Shown here: one piece after another, positions 24,301 to 39,300 of the stretch
How the letters are laid out: the number at the start of each line of letters is the position of its first letter
How positions within the stretch are numbered: the first letter of the stretch is position 1
Source of the DNA: Combretum micranthum
Lineage: Eukaryota; Streptophyta; Magnoliopsida; Myrtales; Combretaceae
Length of the DNA: 64,000 bases
Assembly: GCA_024138025.1 (NCBI GenBank)
Contig: JAMXBD010002841.1
Coordinates: 1-64,000, forward strand
Direction: 5' to 3'
Translations under genes and position numbers: made by a program
Notes under the pieces: model-generated
The model's input: the letters and a program-made list of their open reading frames with translations, nothing else
What the model was told of the DNA's origin: nothing
Databases searched by the model: none

Positions 24301-27300
24301 ATCCTGCAATGGAGTGGACTAATTCTGCTAGTTGCTCTCCCAATATAAATGCTCTATGGACATCACTTATTGTTGAAGAGTGCTGTCGCCTAGGCTTAAC
24401 AGTAAGATAAAGTTTCCATAAGTTAATCACTTTACATTTTGGTACAGTGGTCTAACTATTCTTCATCCAGTACTTTTGTATCGCTCCAGGATCGAGATCG
24501 TCTCCTCTTGCTCTTGCGGCATCACGTCATCCACTAATAACTTGCATAGCTTGCTTTGATGAGCGTTCACTTGCATATCATGCAGTTGGCTACGCAAGAG
24601 GTTCACATAAACCAGCAGTTTTGATTACTACATCAGGCACTGCAGTATCGAACCTTCTTCCTGCTGTGAGTTTCCCAATAGCCAAGTAAATTATTTAAGA
24701 AAGCTGTGATTAAATGAGTGTTAAAGCAGTGGTTTTATTGAGCTTTTTAATTTTTTTGTTATTGTGATTTGCTTTAGAACTTCAACTTTAAGCAAAGAAT
24801 TCGTAAATTGAATTTGCTAGCATACTTTTTTGCTTTGTGTTCTATTAATTTGGTTTCCTACCAACTATCTCTGCAATAGAATTATCCAATATTTTAACAA
24901 GTCAATATGAGCTAGACTTCATTAAGAGGCATTATAGTAAGCTGCCTTGGCTAGTTTAATGGATCTGAATGCAGAATTCATATTCTGTTTTGTCCATCAG
25001 TTTATGATTCAAGCATCTTGGCTTAACTTTTTGGTTGCTAATATCACTTACCCTAATACATCTCTGCTCTTATCTGTGTTCTTGAGCTAAGTATGAGCAA
25101 TCCATTATGTACTTGATTTCGGATCACTAATCACAGTTTTTGTTTATTGGAAACTCAAAATGCAAATGTGTAAGATTGCGTATCGACTGATCTGCTGCTT
25201 TGTTATTTGGGCAGCCTTTGGACCTTGTTCTTTTTGCTTTTTGCTGTGATGATAGGTTCACCTTTAATGACCATGGCATGTTGGTCACTGATTTATGCCA
25301 TGTAATACATGTTTGTGAACATGCAGGTGGTCGAGGCCAGTCAAGATTTTGTTCCACTTCTATTACTTACCGCTGATCGCCCTTCAGAGTTACAGGATGC
25401 TGGAGCAAATCAATCAATTAACCAGGTATAGGCCTTGGTGACACTTCTCTGAGTTTAAGAAAAATAAAGCTTTGTTCTAGATCTGTTTATAAGAGCTGAC
25501 TAAGAGATGCCATTTAAAATATTTGTTTAATTTAGATCAACATCCATCAAAACTGAAAGCTTAAACTTGTAAATGCGATGTAATTTTGATATTTATACTC
25601 CCTCTAGGCTCCCATCCCAAACAAGCACATGAGGTTGAAAAATGCCTAAGGTCTATCACTTAGAAATACATACATACATATATATATGGGAGTTAAGTTG
25701 TGGCCTATGACCTCACCATAAATAAATTGTTTGATTCTCAAATTGAAGTGGTAGATTGTTGTATAGGTTAGAATGTTCAAAAGATGTCTTTCAACAAGGA
25801 AAGAACCCATGATATGTATTGTGAAGTGAGAAAAGTTAACCGATCAAGATAAAGACCTGAGCGCAAGCTATTCTTGAAATCTCATTAAATGGTATCGTTG
25901 TCATTTAGCATATATTCCTTTGCCGAACCAGTGCCTGGATGTTCTTTTTCAGTTTTAATAGAAAATGCATCTCCATTTTGCGTTTATCTTGACCATATCA
26001 ATGTAGGCATGTTCTTCTTTTTTTTTTTTTTTTTTTTTAATTTAATTATCTAATTATATCAAATGAATAAGTTGTGTAATAATTTGAGCGGATGTCTCTC
26101 ATGCACTTTTGGTTTAAACAGAAAATGCATCTCCATTATGTGCTTATCTTGACCATTAAATGCACTATATTTTCTCTCTCTCTCTCTCTCTCTCTCTTTT
26201 TTAATATATATAAATATAAATAGGTTGCATTGTAGTTTAAGTGCGCGTATCCCATGCATTTTCCTTGCAAAATCAACAACAGTGAAAACACATGTGGTGC
26301 ATTTTCACAGCAGCACTGATTAATATACTTTTACTGAGATCATTTGTTAATAATTAACTCTTATTTGTACAGGTGCTGAAAAAAATAATTAATTAAATAA
26401 AATTATTGACTTTTTAAATTTTAAGAATGCTACCACATAGGACTGGAAAAAAAAAAAAAGAAACTGTTTGGATATTTTCATTATACCTGTGTACCATATT
26501 GGAATTTTTTTTCTTTTTTTTTTTTTTAATTTTTTTCTGTGTATGTGTATCTCTAATAATGGAAGTTTAAATTGGTAATCTTCATTCTACACACCTCAAC
26601 TCTGCTTTGCCATCTCTCATACATCTGCCAGTGGAATTTTACTGTGTCATCCAAATTGTTTTATGACTCCCTAATCTAACTTCCTCATATAACTTCCTAG
26701 TGTAATCTAACTCCCCAAGTATAACTTCTTTTTAAAAATATTTTTTGTTTTATAAACGCTATAAACACCAAATAGGAGCTTTTGGCTTTAATAATATAGA
26801 TATCTATACATTTTTTTTCATAAATATCTGGCCACTCAACCTGCCGCTTACATATATGGGCTTTGTATAGGTGAACCATTTTGGTTCTTTTGTCAGGCAC
26901 TTCTTCAGTCTTCCTGAGCCAACTGATCTGATTCCTGCACGTATGGTACTTACCACAATTGATTCTGCTGTATATTGGACAACTTCTGCACCTTGTGGCC
27001 CTGTTCATGTTAACTGTCATTTCCGTGAGCCATTGGACAATAGTCGGCTGCAATGGGAGTCAAGCTGTTTAGAGGGATTAGGTTCTTGGTTTTCCAGTGT
27101 CCTTCCGTTCACCAACTACATTCAGTTGTGTCATTCACATGCATGTGTTTATACTCGTGGGCAATTAGTGGAGGTTCTCAAGCTGATAAAAGGTTTTGAC
27201 AAAGGGCTCTTGCTATTTGGCGCGCTCCACTCCGAGGATGATATATGGGCGGCTCTTCTCTTGGCAAATCACCTTTTATGGCCTGTTGTTGCAGATGTCC

Positions 27301-30300
27301 TGTCTGGTTTACGATTACGAAGGCTTTTGACTTCCTTTCCTAATCTCAAAGAGAATGTTTTGTTCGTTGATCATCTTGATCATTTGTTGATCTCACATTC
27401 CTTTTGTAATTGGTTAGAAGTGGATGGAGTTATTCAGGTATACTTTACTGCCAGTGGCGGCATGTCTATGGCTATTTTCATTTCAATGTTAACAATAGGG
27501 GAGGAATTTTTATTGGCATTCTCTGTGTGTGTGTGTGTGTGTGTTTGTGTTTGTGAATAACCTTGAAAACTGAAGGTGCCAATGACTTCTCTGGCAGCTT
27601 GTACTGCCATGTTGTGTGTGTGTGTGTGTGGTGAATCATCTGTTCCTTGGTGAATCCTTTCCTGGTCTCTATTTGATACTATACCTCTCATTCAATGGGA
27701 GTCATGAATATGTAGTGAGCATTACATGTTAGAGCATGAGATACATGGTAGACTAAAATGAGGGGCGATTTTGCAGCATAATATACTGCTTGCACCTTGA
27801 GATCCTCTTAAAATATTTGACAGGTACTTGAAGCCAGTTTGTTTTTGGTGATGTGTTATGCTTGTGTACACAAGGACTATACCAATAAGTACAATATAAA
27901 TCAAGTATTAGATATTCAGTGTTATGTTGAAATCTATTAACTTTATAATGTCAGGAAGTTGCTTGCTATGGAAGTTGATGCCTGCATATACCTATAAGTA
28001 GCTAGAGTGCTCCTCTTGCATTCTTTCTTTCCAAAAGAATTTTACCTGCATATGATAAATTTTAAAAGAACAGAAAAATTGATGAATGGGGAAAAAAAAA
28101 TCAACAACGAAGACAACAACAACAACAACTAATGAAGCAACTCTTTGACTTGACTTTATCAGGGAAATAGACTTCTATGTTATATGCTCTGGGACCCAAT
28201 TAATTATGTAAAACTGCATTTATATTTACCCTTCATGTTGATAACTTGGTGTAAGACGTAAGACATGATTGCTCCTTTCCGAATGAGGTAGCTTGTCCTT
28301 CTTAATACTTAAATTGACATATGGTCTAATCCTTTCAGAAATAGAAATGTGATTCTGTGCTAGGCTTGATGACACACAGTTTCTTATTTTGTATTTTCTT
28401 CATTAAAGAATGAATCTTGCCTGGCGAAATTTTCTCTTTAAGGAGAATCGAATAATGGCTGTTGATATGCCATGTGCATGAAAGCATTAATTTTCTGTTT
28501 TGGACAATGAACAGATTGGAAGTAAAATAACCAGCAAACGAGTTGCCCAAATGCTAGAGAAGTGCTCCCCTTGTGTGTATATCATGGTTGATGAGCATCC
28601 TTGTCGTCATGACCCTTCACATATGATAACACATAGGATACAGAGTACTGTTATCAAATTTGTTGATTTCTTACTAAAAGAGGAACTTCCACAAGGAAAC
28701 AGCGAATGGAATGATATCCTACGAGCTTCAAATAATGCGGTAAAAATTCTAAGGGAAACTATGCTTTCACTCTATGTATCTTTTTCAAGAAGTTATTGCA
28801 TCTTTATGGCAAATGTCTACATGTCTATAGCTATATTTAAAAGATTACTATTCCTATTGATTCTCTTAGGACTGAAACAACTATTTGGAGAGAAAATCAT
28901 TGCCTTTGTTTTCTGAAGTATACATGCCTTGCTAATTTCTTTTTTTTTTTTTTTTTAATCCGATGTCTAGGATTATTAGTTCTGCAAGGGTGTTGTTTCT
29001 ATTCTTGGACTGTCAGTTAGAGAAATCATTTTGGGTTTGAAATTGCTCTCATGAACTTTCCCAACACATCTTCCACTATTCTTGACTTGATTTTCTGATT
29101 GCTTATTTATTTCTTTGTTGGTCCTTCTCTCTCCATATTTTAAAGGTTGCTCAGGAGTTGTTGTTTCAAATTATTGTTGAGCGCTCTTTGACTGAACCAC
29201 AAGTTGCCCTTATGATTTCAAAAGCACTTTCAAAGGAGCATGCTCTGTTTATTGGGAACAGCATGGCCATTCGTGATGTAGATATGTATGGTTATAGTTG
29301 GGCAGCATCCAGTGATAGCATCGGTTCTCCCATTCTAGATTCACATCTACCATTTCATCTGATACAAGTTGCTGGAAATAGAGGAGCTAGTGGCATAGAT
29401 GGTTTGCTTAGCACGGCTGTTGGATTTGCAGTTGGATGCAACAAGCGGGTATGCCTTTTCCTTTTTATGTAATTGCTTACGAGAGTTTCATGTTTTAATT
29501 TGGCTATTAGTGTTTTTTTCTTGGCAAGTAATCAGACCAGTAGTTCAGACATGTGATTCAAGGAAGCTGTTAAGGCCAGATTTTAACATGTTAAAACCCC
29601 TTAATTTGGATGTTTTTGTTGGGTTGGGGGGGTTTGGGTTTATATAGAAAGTGTAGAGGCCCTACAGAAACAGTGAAGACGACCTCAAAGGGGATACAAA
29701 TACAAAAGCATGAAATCATGAGAAATGTACATGAAAAGTACTAGTAATCACCTCAAGCTGACATCTACCTCCTCTGTCTTAGCACAAGCAACCGTAGAAG
29801 AATGTTAATGACCAAACACTCTAGAAGACTTTCCGAAAGGCTCAGCCAGATGGAGAGACAATGGTTTTATCAGGAAATCAACTTACATAATGCCAAATGA
29901 GGAGTCTGGCTTTAGAGATTCATTGGAACTCAGATAATAACTTGCAACCCAGGCACAATCACCTACTACATCAGTGGCATTTGTAGTGGCTCTTGCTTCT
30001 CTTAGGATCTTAGATGTTGAGCTGTGAGTTTCATCTGAAGAAGGATTAACCTTAGCACCTAGTTATCTGAATAATTTTTAAAAATAGCTAAAATACAGGT
30101 TCAAATCCCTCAAGGTCCAATTCTTGGACAACGTACAGGTGTTGAAGGTGGATTGAACCAACAAATGGTTCCTCTAGATTCATGTGCCCAGAGAAATCGG
30201 TCCAGTTAGACTGTGACCTTCCTTCACCAAAAAAATCTTTTCCATTCAATTTTTTTCAAATACAAGCTTTCATGCAGAACCAATTTGATGTGTGATTCCA

Positions 30301-33300
30301 GTGAGGTAATTTAGATTTTTAGTTGGAAAAGCTTTGCATTTACAATCTGGGTCACTGCTCCATGTGATAACGTGCTTTATTGTTTGGTAGGAGCAAGCCT
30401 TCCCTGTTTAGATTCATTTTAGACCTTTACATTGTTGGTCTTATAGCACTCATTTTCCAGTTACTTTTAATCTTCCCAATGAGCAAAAGGAGAATTTGGG
30501 AATATGACAAAGAATGATGCAACCACGTGAGCATGGATTGTATGAATTATTGTAAAGTGTTTGAATTTCATGGGAGGCCTTTGATTCATGCAGATCAAAT
30601 TCTTGCCCTCAAAAGATGCTTAAGTATATCAACTTCATTTCTTTCCTTTGAAAAGATGCTTAAGTATATCAACTTCATGTCCCATTATTAATATCATTCA
30701 CTCTGTAGCCTTATTGGTCAGGATTGAATATTTGATCATGTGGAATGTGAATTAAAGAGAACCTTACCCAAAAGAAAATAAAGAGAACCTATTATTGATA
30801 TTGAGAAGGTTGGTTTATCTGTTTAAGGTTGCTTGTACTATTAAGGTTGTTCTATGATAGTGTTTAACACATCAATAAGGTGGAGTTCCTGATATAACTG
30901 TAGTTACTGACTGCAGGACTTACAGCTAGCAGGCATGTCCTCAATGTCTTCTTATCAAACCGCCAGTAATTTGGTATTTTCTGCTTTGTTTAGGTAGTAT
31001 GCCTGATGGGAGATATTTCTTTCCTTCATGACACAAATGGCTTGGCGATTTTGAGCCAAAGGTAATTAATTTTATTACCATTAGAATAACTGTGTGACTT
31101 TCTTGTCACTTGATCTATCCATCCATCTACCTATATATATATATATATATATTTAATTGATCCTCTTTAACTCTAGTGATATTATCAGTCAGAGGTTTTT
31201 TTTTTTTTTTGAAAAGGGAGGTCTTTTTCATTCTTTTGTTTTTAATGATATTTGTTCCCATGATATTTATCTAGATTTTTTTCATTAAACTATTTTAACC
31301 CTGTGATTCAATTGGTCTGGTGTTTATTGTTTCCTTGTAAACAAAATTTGTTCTCAAAAATTACACGAGTAGGCACACTGATTTTTCATGGTCATTTTAA
31401 CAAAGTTCATGTCCTCAATGATTTGATTTCTGTTTGCTATGGTATATCATCTTGCAAAATTTGATGTTTTGAAGGGCATCAAGGAAACCAATGACAATTA
31501 TTGTCATAAACAATCGTGGTGGTGCAATATTCAGTCTTCTTCCCATTGCAAATAATACGGATCGTGCAGTGTTGAATGATTTCTTCTACACTTCTCATAA
31601 CATCTCAGTTCGCCAGCTTTGTTTTGCTCATGGGTAATTGATGAATCTTACTTACGAAGTATGTCATATATTTTGTAGGCTCAAGAACTTGACTGCTTTT
31701 GCATCCTCTCATGTTGTGATCCATCTATGGCTAGGAAGAGTTCTTAATTGCCCCACTTATCTTATCTTGCATATGGTTTCCTCTAGTTTTTAAAATGTTT
31801 TACTTTCCCCCCTCACCCCACCCCCACCCCCACCACCCCACCCCCCCCCCCCCCCCCCCCCTCTTTCTTTCTCTTGTAGGAGTGATACTAATTTTCCTTG
31901 ATTATGGTTCTCATATTAAGTGGTAAGCTTGAATAAGATCTTGAGTTCCATTCTTACCAAAAGCCACTTTCCTAAGGCTACATAAATAACATAAGTTGGA
32001 TTTAACTGGTGCGTTGATGTTCACTGCCTTATATGTGTGGAGCTAGTTGGTTTAACCAACCATTCTCATCTATGACAAAAGAGGAAGAGGACGAGGAGGG
32101 GGGGTGAACAAATAAGAAGGAAAAAGAAAGTTTTGAGTCTGTTTCAGGCTTCCAACCGTTAGTCAAATATATCTTAGCTAACACATCTAGAAATGATGAC
32201 TCAATGGAAACACTTAATATTGGAGCCCAGCCTATTTTCTGTGTGAAATATGGAGGTGCCATGTAAGGAATGCATGGTGTAATGGGAACACCTCATCCAT
32301 GTCTGTTAGCTTTTGAATAAAATTAATTGGTGTAATGCAGCTGGATTTTTTTATGGCGTTTACTGACAGATGGACACATGTCTCCTTAAGATGGACATAA
32401 AGCAGTGATTACACAAACCAATGTTAGATCAGGTAGTAATGATAACTCATAAAATATGTCAAGTTGAAAGTTTGAATAATAAATTGATTTTTGGACAAAG
32501 CTTGGGTAGTATTTTCTGCATTTTGTTTTCTTTTGTGCTTTTCCGTAATTGATTAATTCCATTAAATGCTAAGGATTGCAAAATATTTATGCTAGGAGTT
32601 TGAATAAAAAATCTGCGATGTTCTATATACCAATTTAAAAAGCCAACTCTAGGAGCTAGCACCTGGCAAGTGAAGATAAACAAACATTAATTGATAAATT
32701 TTACTAGATTATTGCATGCACTGAAGCTTTTAATTATCTCTTGTGGTATGATCTTCGAGCATAATGCTTGGTGCAATGAATTTTGTTAGGGCATTATGTG
32801 GTTTTACCCTTCTACTGATTCAGGATTTTTGCTAAGCATTTCCATTCAGAGAGAAATAAATAAAATCTTCAGTCGATGCAATAATCTAGTAAATTTTATT
32901 TTGTCAAAAAGTAGACTTCACACAGAGTTTGTTATTTACTTTCTTTTCAGAAAGACTGATGAATGAGAAACACTATTTTGCGGAGATTAGTAAAAAATGC
33001 TTTCAATTGTCAATGGATTTTATAGTTAGACATGCAATGGAGGAGGCACAAACATTTGTAATTTATGGTAGAGTGATAACTTGTTCATGTATTTTTTATT
33101 AGTTATTTTCAGCTCCATGACCAACTAATCCAATATAACAAGTGATAAATATTGTTGTGGCTTACAATTATTAACACTCTCTTTTGTGGGATGGGGCATC
33201 AATTGGAGGCCATCAAGTAGGAAAATATTAAGTAGGGGAGATACAGCGGTTCAAACTTGGTGCTTCTTGCTCCAAACACAGAACCAAACCTTTTCGTTGA

Positions 33301-36300
33301 TTTCTATTGAAGAAAAGTACAAATCCTAATGCCTTCAATGAAGGTTCATGAGCAATCTTGCTCATTCTATCTCTCTAACTCAACAAAAATGATTAAAACT
33401 CCCTAACTAATTGCTTTGACACTATTTATATACCACTCTCTACACATGTACAAGTAAATCACTAATACTACTAACACTTGAGCAATGAATCTTTTATCCT
33501 TCTTGCTATAACACCCTAACTACTGCTATTTGACTACTAAATCTCTTAAGTAATAACACAGACCCGTGGGGTCTGTTTGGATTGTCTGTTTTTCATCTGT
33601 ATCTGTATCTTTTTTAAAATGATATATGTAAATATATCCGATTTGCATCTAAATTTTATCTATATTTGTTCTATTTGATCTTTTGATGAGAACTGTCAAC
33701 TTTTTTTTGTCTATATCTATTTCTTGATAAATAATTTGTTAGCAAAAAGTTTGAAAAAGTGTCTGTATCTGCTGGAAAAAAGCCAAAACAAACAGACCCG
33801 ACATCTTCCTTTTCAACTAAGAAATATCTGCACGCATGGCGTACAGTGTGAAGCATGTTGAGGTGCAGACAAAGGAGGATCTTGAAAAAGCATTGTGCAC
33901 ATCTCAGAATGACAGGATGGACCATCTCATTGAAGTTGACAGCAGCATAGACGCAAATACAATGATCCATAGGTTGTTAGACATTGATGCTACTTGCTTT
34001 CTCTATTTTTTTTTTTCAATTCTCCCTATGCATGTGATTTACCAGATTTTATATTCTTAGTAATCTGAGAGGATCTGCTTCCTATGCGGCTGAAGAAACT
34101 TTGCAATTGCTTCTGAAATATTTTGCCCCACCAGCAGCCTCGACTTATTTTTCTATTGGCAATATTTTGAAGATGGAGTACTCTCTATATCGGTAAGACT
34201 TTAATTATTACTTGTCATATTTGCTTGTTATTTTCATATTGGCTGTCATATGCAGTGTATATAATGCTGGACTTCTATCTGGCAGAATTCCTCTGAAGGC
34301 TGCCCCCACTTCCAGTCCAAGTCATCATGACGATAAATTTTTTTATAGAGAAGGTTTTATATTGTATTTGACTTTGGAAGATGGAAGCCTTGGTCTTGGT
34401 GAGGTTAGTTCTTCCAATATCTTCATGCAATATTACCAAAATCAAAAAGGATTACACATCTAAACTAGTTGGTTTGCCTGGACAATTGCAACCAAAGAGC
34501 TGACTGAATGTAGTATGTGCTTATGTGTAATTGCTTTTTACTTCTGTCTGTAAGTCATTTGTCTACACAGATTTTTAATTGAGCTTGAATTTAGCATTGA
34601 CATAATGTATGTATCTTACTAAATACAGATTCTTCTTTCAGGAAAAAGATGAAGTGAAATACAGATCAATATTATATTACTATTAGTATTCATGTCATCA
34701 TAGTGTATGTAATCTTATATAAAGAAAGAAGAAGAGAATGGGAATATTTCAGCTTTTTGGGCACGCATGGATGCTGTCGTCCTGCCTTTTCTCGAACCAC
34801 TTGAAGAAAATACTACAATATATATTTACTCTTTGACTTAACTGATGAAAAATAGAAAAAGCAAAAAAGAAGAAGAAGATAGGGAAGAGGGAGAGAGAGA
34901 GAGAGAGACGGGGGGGGGGGCGTGGGTGGGGGTGGGTGGGTGTTTGCGTGGGCGGGGGGGTTGGGTTTGGGGGGGAGGGAGGAGGTGAGGGAGAAGATAG
35001 GTAAGCTAGCTAATGCTGGGTGACTAAGTTGGCTGTGGCTTGGCTATGTTTAAACCAAGCTAATGTGCCTTGCCTTGGCTTTACCATTACTAATGTGCAA
35101 GCGACTTTGACCTTTTTGACACAAGTGCAATACTCCAAGCAAAAGTTTTTCAGTTCTATCCTCAATTTGCTTTCTGACCGTAATTCTCTTCAAGGCTGGT
35201 TCCTTTTCTATTTCTGTAACTGTCTTTCAGGGATATAACTATTGTTCTACTCGACAGGTCGCACCTCTTGAAATTCATGAAGAGAACCTGACAGATGCAG
35301 AAATGGGGGGGGGGGGGGGGGGGTGTTGGGGTGGGTGTTTGCGTGGGGCGGGGGGGTTGGGTTTGGGGGGGAGGGAGGAGGTGAGGGAGAAGATAGGTAA
35401 GCTAGCTAATGCTGGGTGACTAAGTTGGCTGTGGCTTGGCTATGTTTAAACCAAGCTAATGTGCCTTGCTTGGCTTTACCATTACTAATGTGCAAGCGAC
35501 TTTGACCTTTTTGACACAAGTGCAGTACTCCAAGCAAAAGTTTTTCAGTTCTATCCTCAATTTGCTTCTGACCAATTCTCTTCAAGGCTGGTTCCTTTTC
35601 TATTGCTGTAACTGTCTTTCAGGATATAACTATTGTTCTACTCGACAGGTCGCACCTCTTGAAATTCATGAAGAGAACCTGAAGATGCAGAAATGCAACT
35701 TTGTTTTCTAAGACATGTGATTAGAGGAGCAAAAATATCTAATTTGTTGCCACTCATGAAGGGTTCATTTTCTTCCTGGATATGGAAGGAACTGCGCGTC
35801 TCCGGTATATAATTAGGTTCCTGTGCAATCCTTAGCCATTTATCAAGATGGATTATGGAATTAATTTGTTTTCTACAATTGAACATAGTGAAGGCTTGTT
35901 CTCATCATCTTGTCATTATGTACAGCCATTTTCGATCTTTCCAAGTGTTAGATGTGGTTTAGAAATGGCTATTCTCAATGCCATTGCACGAGCACTTAAT
36001 ACCAATTTGTTGAACATCTATTCTCAAGGAGGGGATATAATATCTACTAAGTCACCAGGAGTTCAGATTTGTGCACTACTTGATCCCCATGGAACCCCTG
36101 AAGAGGTTGCTCAGGTTGCTGCACAGCTTGTTGAGGAGGGATTTAGTGCTATAAGCTGAAAGTTAGTCACTATTACAACAAGCAATTCTCTGGTTATTTT
36201 ATAGTTTTTAAAAAGCATAAAAATTTTTCTGTACATTCTCTGGTGAGGATATCTGACAATTCATTGTAGATGATGCTAATTTGTTGATCTTACAGGTTGC

Positions 36301-39300
36301 CCGTGGTGGAGATCCCCTTCTAGATGCTGCAAATATACAGGAAATGAGAAAGAAGATTGGTAACCAAATTGAACTCCGTGCAGATGCCAATAAGAAGTGG
36401 ACTTATGAACAAGCCCTTCAATTTGCCTCCTCCATCAGAAACTGTGGTTTGCAGTATATTGAGGTATTAAAGTTCAAGAGGTGCACAATAATGGCTAGCT
36501 TCTTTTAATCACAGATTGTATTTTTATTATAATAAGTTTATTGAGTTTACTAGTAGCAACTTATACGAGGCTTCTGCATTGAGTCACTTTTAGTAGGAAG
36601 TTACCTTATTTCGAAGGAGATCATTCCTTGACATGAAAAATCATAAGGAAACAATTTTATATTGCAGAAGTATATTTTAGCAAGGTTCATGTTGAGTATT
36701 TTCTATGAGATGTTCCTAACAACGCATATTATTATGGCCTCAATGCTAAGGTACGTGGGATTTTGTCTTTTGACATGCTACATTGATATTGTGATTTTAG
36801 TTGAATCCATAACCATTTGAGCTGAAAATTTAAACTGAAAGATTTGACTTGATATTTTACATTTAATTATCAATATTTATGGGGATACATCTGTGTACTT
36901 GCATGATTTAGGAGGAAAAGGTCATGAATTCAGATCATCAATACTTTGTCTGTTTTTTCCGATTTAATTAGTTCTATGATAAGCTTACTGATGTGTCTAT
37001 ACATAAGAAGGGGCACATTATTTATAAAGGTTTTGAGATTAGTTGGTTATCATCATCTTATGTTTTACAAATGCAAGCGGGAAATAATTAGGTATTTTCT
37101 GTTGAAAACAGATCAGAGGGCTTTTTTGATTGTGCCATTGGACTGATCTGGATTGAAAATTGCTACTTAATATAAAATTGGAATTCTACAACTGAACTGT
37201 GAAATGATACAATTCATATCTTTTTAATTGTTTTTCTTTTCAGGAACCCGTTCAAGATGTAAATGATATTATAAAGTTCTGTGAAGAGAGTGGCATACCT
37301 GTTGCACTAGACGAAACTGTTGATCTTTGCAGAGAAGATCCTTTGAAAATGCTGATGAGTTTTAGCCACCCTGGAATAACTGCTGTTGTAAGTGAAACAA
37401 CTAACAATATACACTAGTTCTCCTTGTCTAGTTTAGCATTAGGTCATGTGCAATTGTGAATCTATAGAGTTGTTACTCTATCTCGCTTCAGAGTATAATT
37501 TTATTTTTGCAGTAATCGCCTCATTGTCATATAATATTTTAAGCTAAAACTGAATCTGTGAGTGGTCAAGTTTTGCAAAATACTGTCAATAGCTTTCTAC
37601 AAGTTCTTACAATTATGCTGTGTTTTGCAGCCATATTGTAAATAAAATCTGTCTGTCTTTACCTTTCCTTTTGCCATGTTCATTCTTGCTGTAAGCTCTT
37701 TCAGCATGAAAGACTACACAAAAACTACAAAGGTTACTTGAAAGGACATTACTGAAACGTCATGGATCTACATGTATAACATAATATCTCCTATAAAAGT
37801 TAACTGGTTTTGATACTATTTTTTTAAGGTCTGTTTTGGTTTTACTGCTCTGAATTTTGACCCATAATAACATAAAAGGACCTTATTCTGCACAGAATAA
37901 TGCATGTTTGTTTAGTTGTATTAAGAGTGTCTGTGGTGCTTTGTAATTCAATTTCTCAGCATGAACCTCTCTCAAGTATAATTTTGATTTGTTCATTTGT
38001 CCATCAGATAATTAAACCAAGTGTACTTGGTGGATTTGAAAAGTCTGCTGTTGTTGCTCGATGGGCTCAGCATCAAGGAAAAATGGCTGTTGTGAGCTCC
38101 ACATTTGAAAGTGGAATAGGTCTATCTGCATACGTGATGTTCTCCAGTTATCTTGATTTATATCATGCCAAATTGCCCAAGGTAATGAATAAAGAAATGA
38201 AGGGAACCATACCACATGGTCTTGGGACCTACCAGTGGCTTAAGGAAGATGTGGCAAGTGAACCTCTGAAGATTTGTCGTTCTACAACCAGTGGTTTCAT
38301 AGAAGCATCTATTAATGATGCTAATAGGCTACTTCAGAGATGCCAGCTTAATGAACACGTCATAGTTAAACAATCCTCAGATGAGGAAGTATCTAAATGT
38401 GATATGATTGTGGATTTAGAGGATGTCTCTTACTCCATCAAAGTGCTAGAAGTTGGAGAAAAAAGTGTAAGCGCAGATTGCTTAACCTTCAAGAGAGATG
38501 GCATTCCTTAGGATCTTTATATTTTCTCCGATAATTATTTGCATCAGGGTCTTTGTTGAGTCCTTCATCATGTTGTTGTTTCCCTGTTTACTTTTTTCTT
38601 TCACTTCATCTGCTGTCAAGAAAACTGTACTTCTGCAGATTTATTCTATTAAACTAGTGTTTCTCCAGATGAAGGTCTTACATTTTTGCAGGATAACGTA
38701 CTCTTGTTTCTCCATGGTTTTCTTGGATCTGCCGACGAATGGCTTACCATAATGAAGACACTTTCTGGATTGGCAAGATGCATCTCTGTTGATCTTCCAG
38801 GCCATGGGGACTCCAAACTTGAAAAGTAAGAGATAAAAGAGTTCAGGGACAAAGATTGTCCTTTAATGGTGTTGCAGATCTGTTATGCACATTTCTCCAG
38901 CAAATAACATCCAAAAAAGTTACTCTTGTGGGATACTCAATGGGAGCACGGTTAGCGTTGTACATGGCCACGAAATTCACTAATCAGGTATACATGCGAT
39001 CTAGGCAGTTAGGCTTCTCTTTTGTTTGGGATTTTCCAATTTGTACTGAGGGAGAAATTGAATGTTGAAATGAAGATAGGTGGAGTGGTTCTAATATCTG
39101 GAAGCCCGGCTTAAAAGATGTCTCTGAAAGAAAAATTCGTAGGGCGATAGATGATTCAAAAGCACAAAGCATCATGTCTTATGGCTTGCAATTCTTTGTG
39201 GAATCCTGGTACTCTGGCCAGTTGTGGAAGAGGTGATCCTAGTCCATTTCTGTATACATTAATTCTTAAGTGAAGGTTATTGTTCTGTATAAAATCACCT

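Noticed and set aside
26871..27560. Reading MenD exon 12 as a separate gene
   Set aside because: It is an internal exon (26871-27437) with acceptor and donor in phase with its neighbours; the frame then runs into a (TG)n intron.
31807..31861. Long C tract as a regulatory quadruplex
   Set aside because: The run is adjacent to CA/CT slippage sequence in an intron and its exact length is unreliable; no other support.
35020..35238. Plus-strand frame in intron 19 repeated at 35466-35711
   Set aside because: It lies in duplicated intron sequence before exon 20; the repeat reflects the duplication, not a protein.
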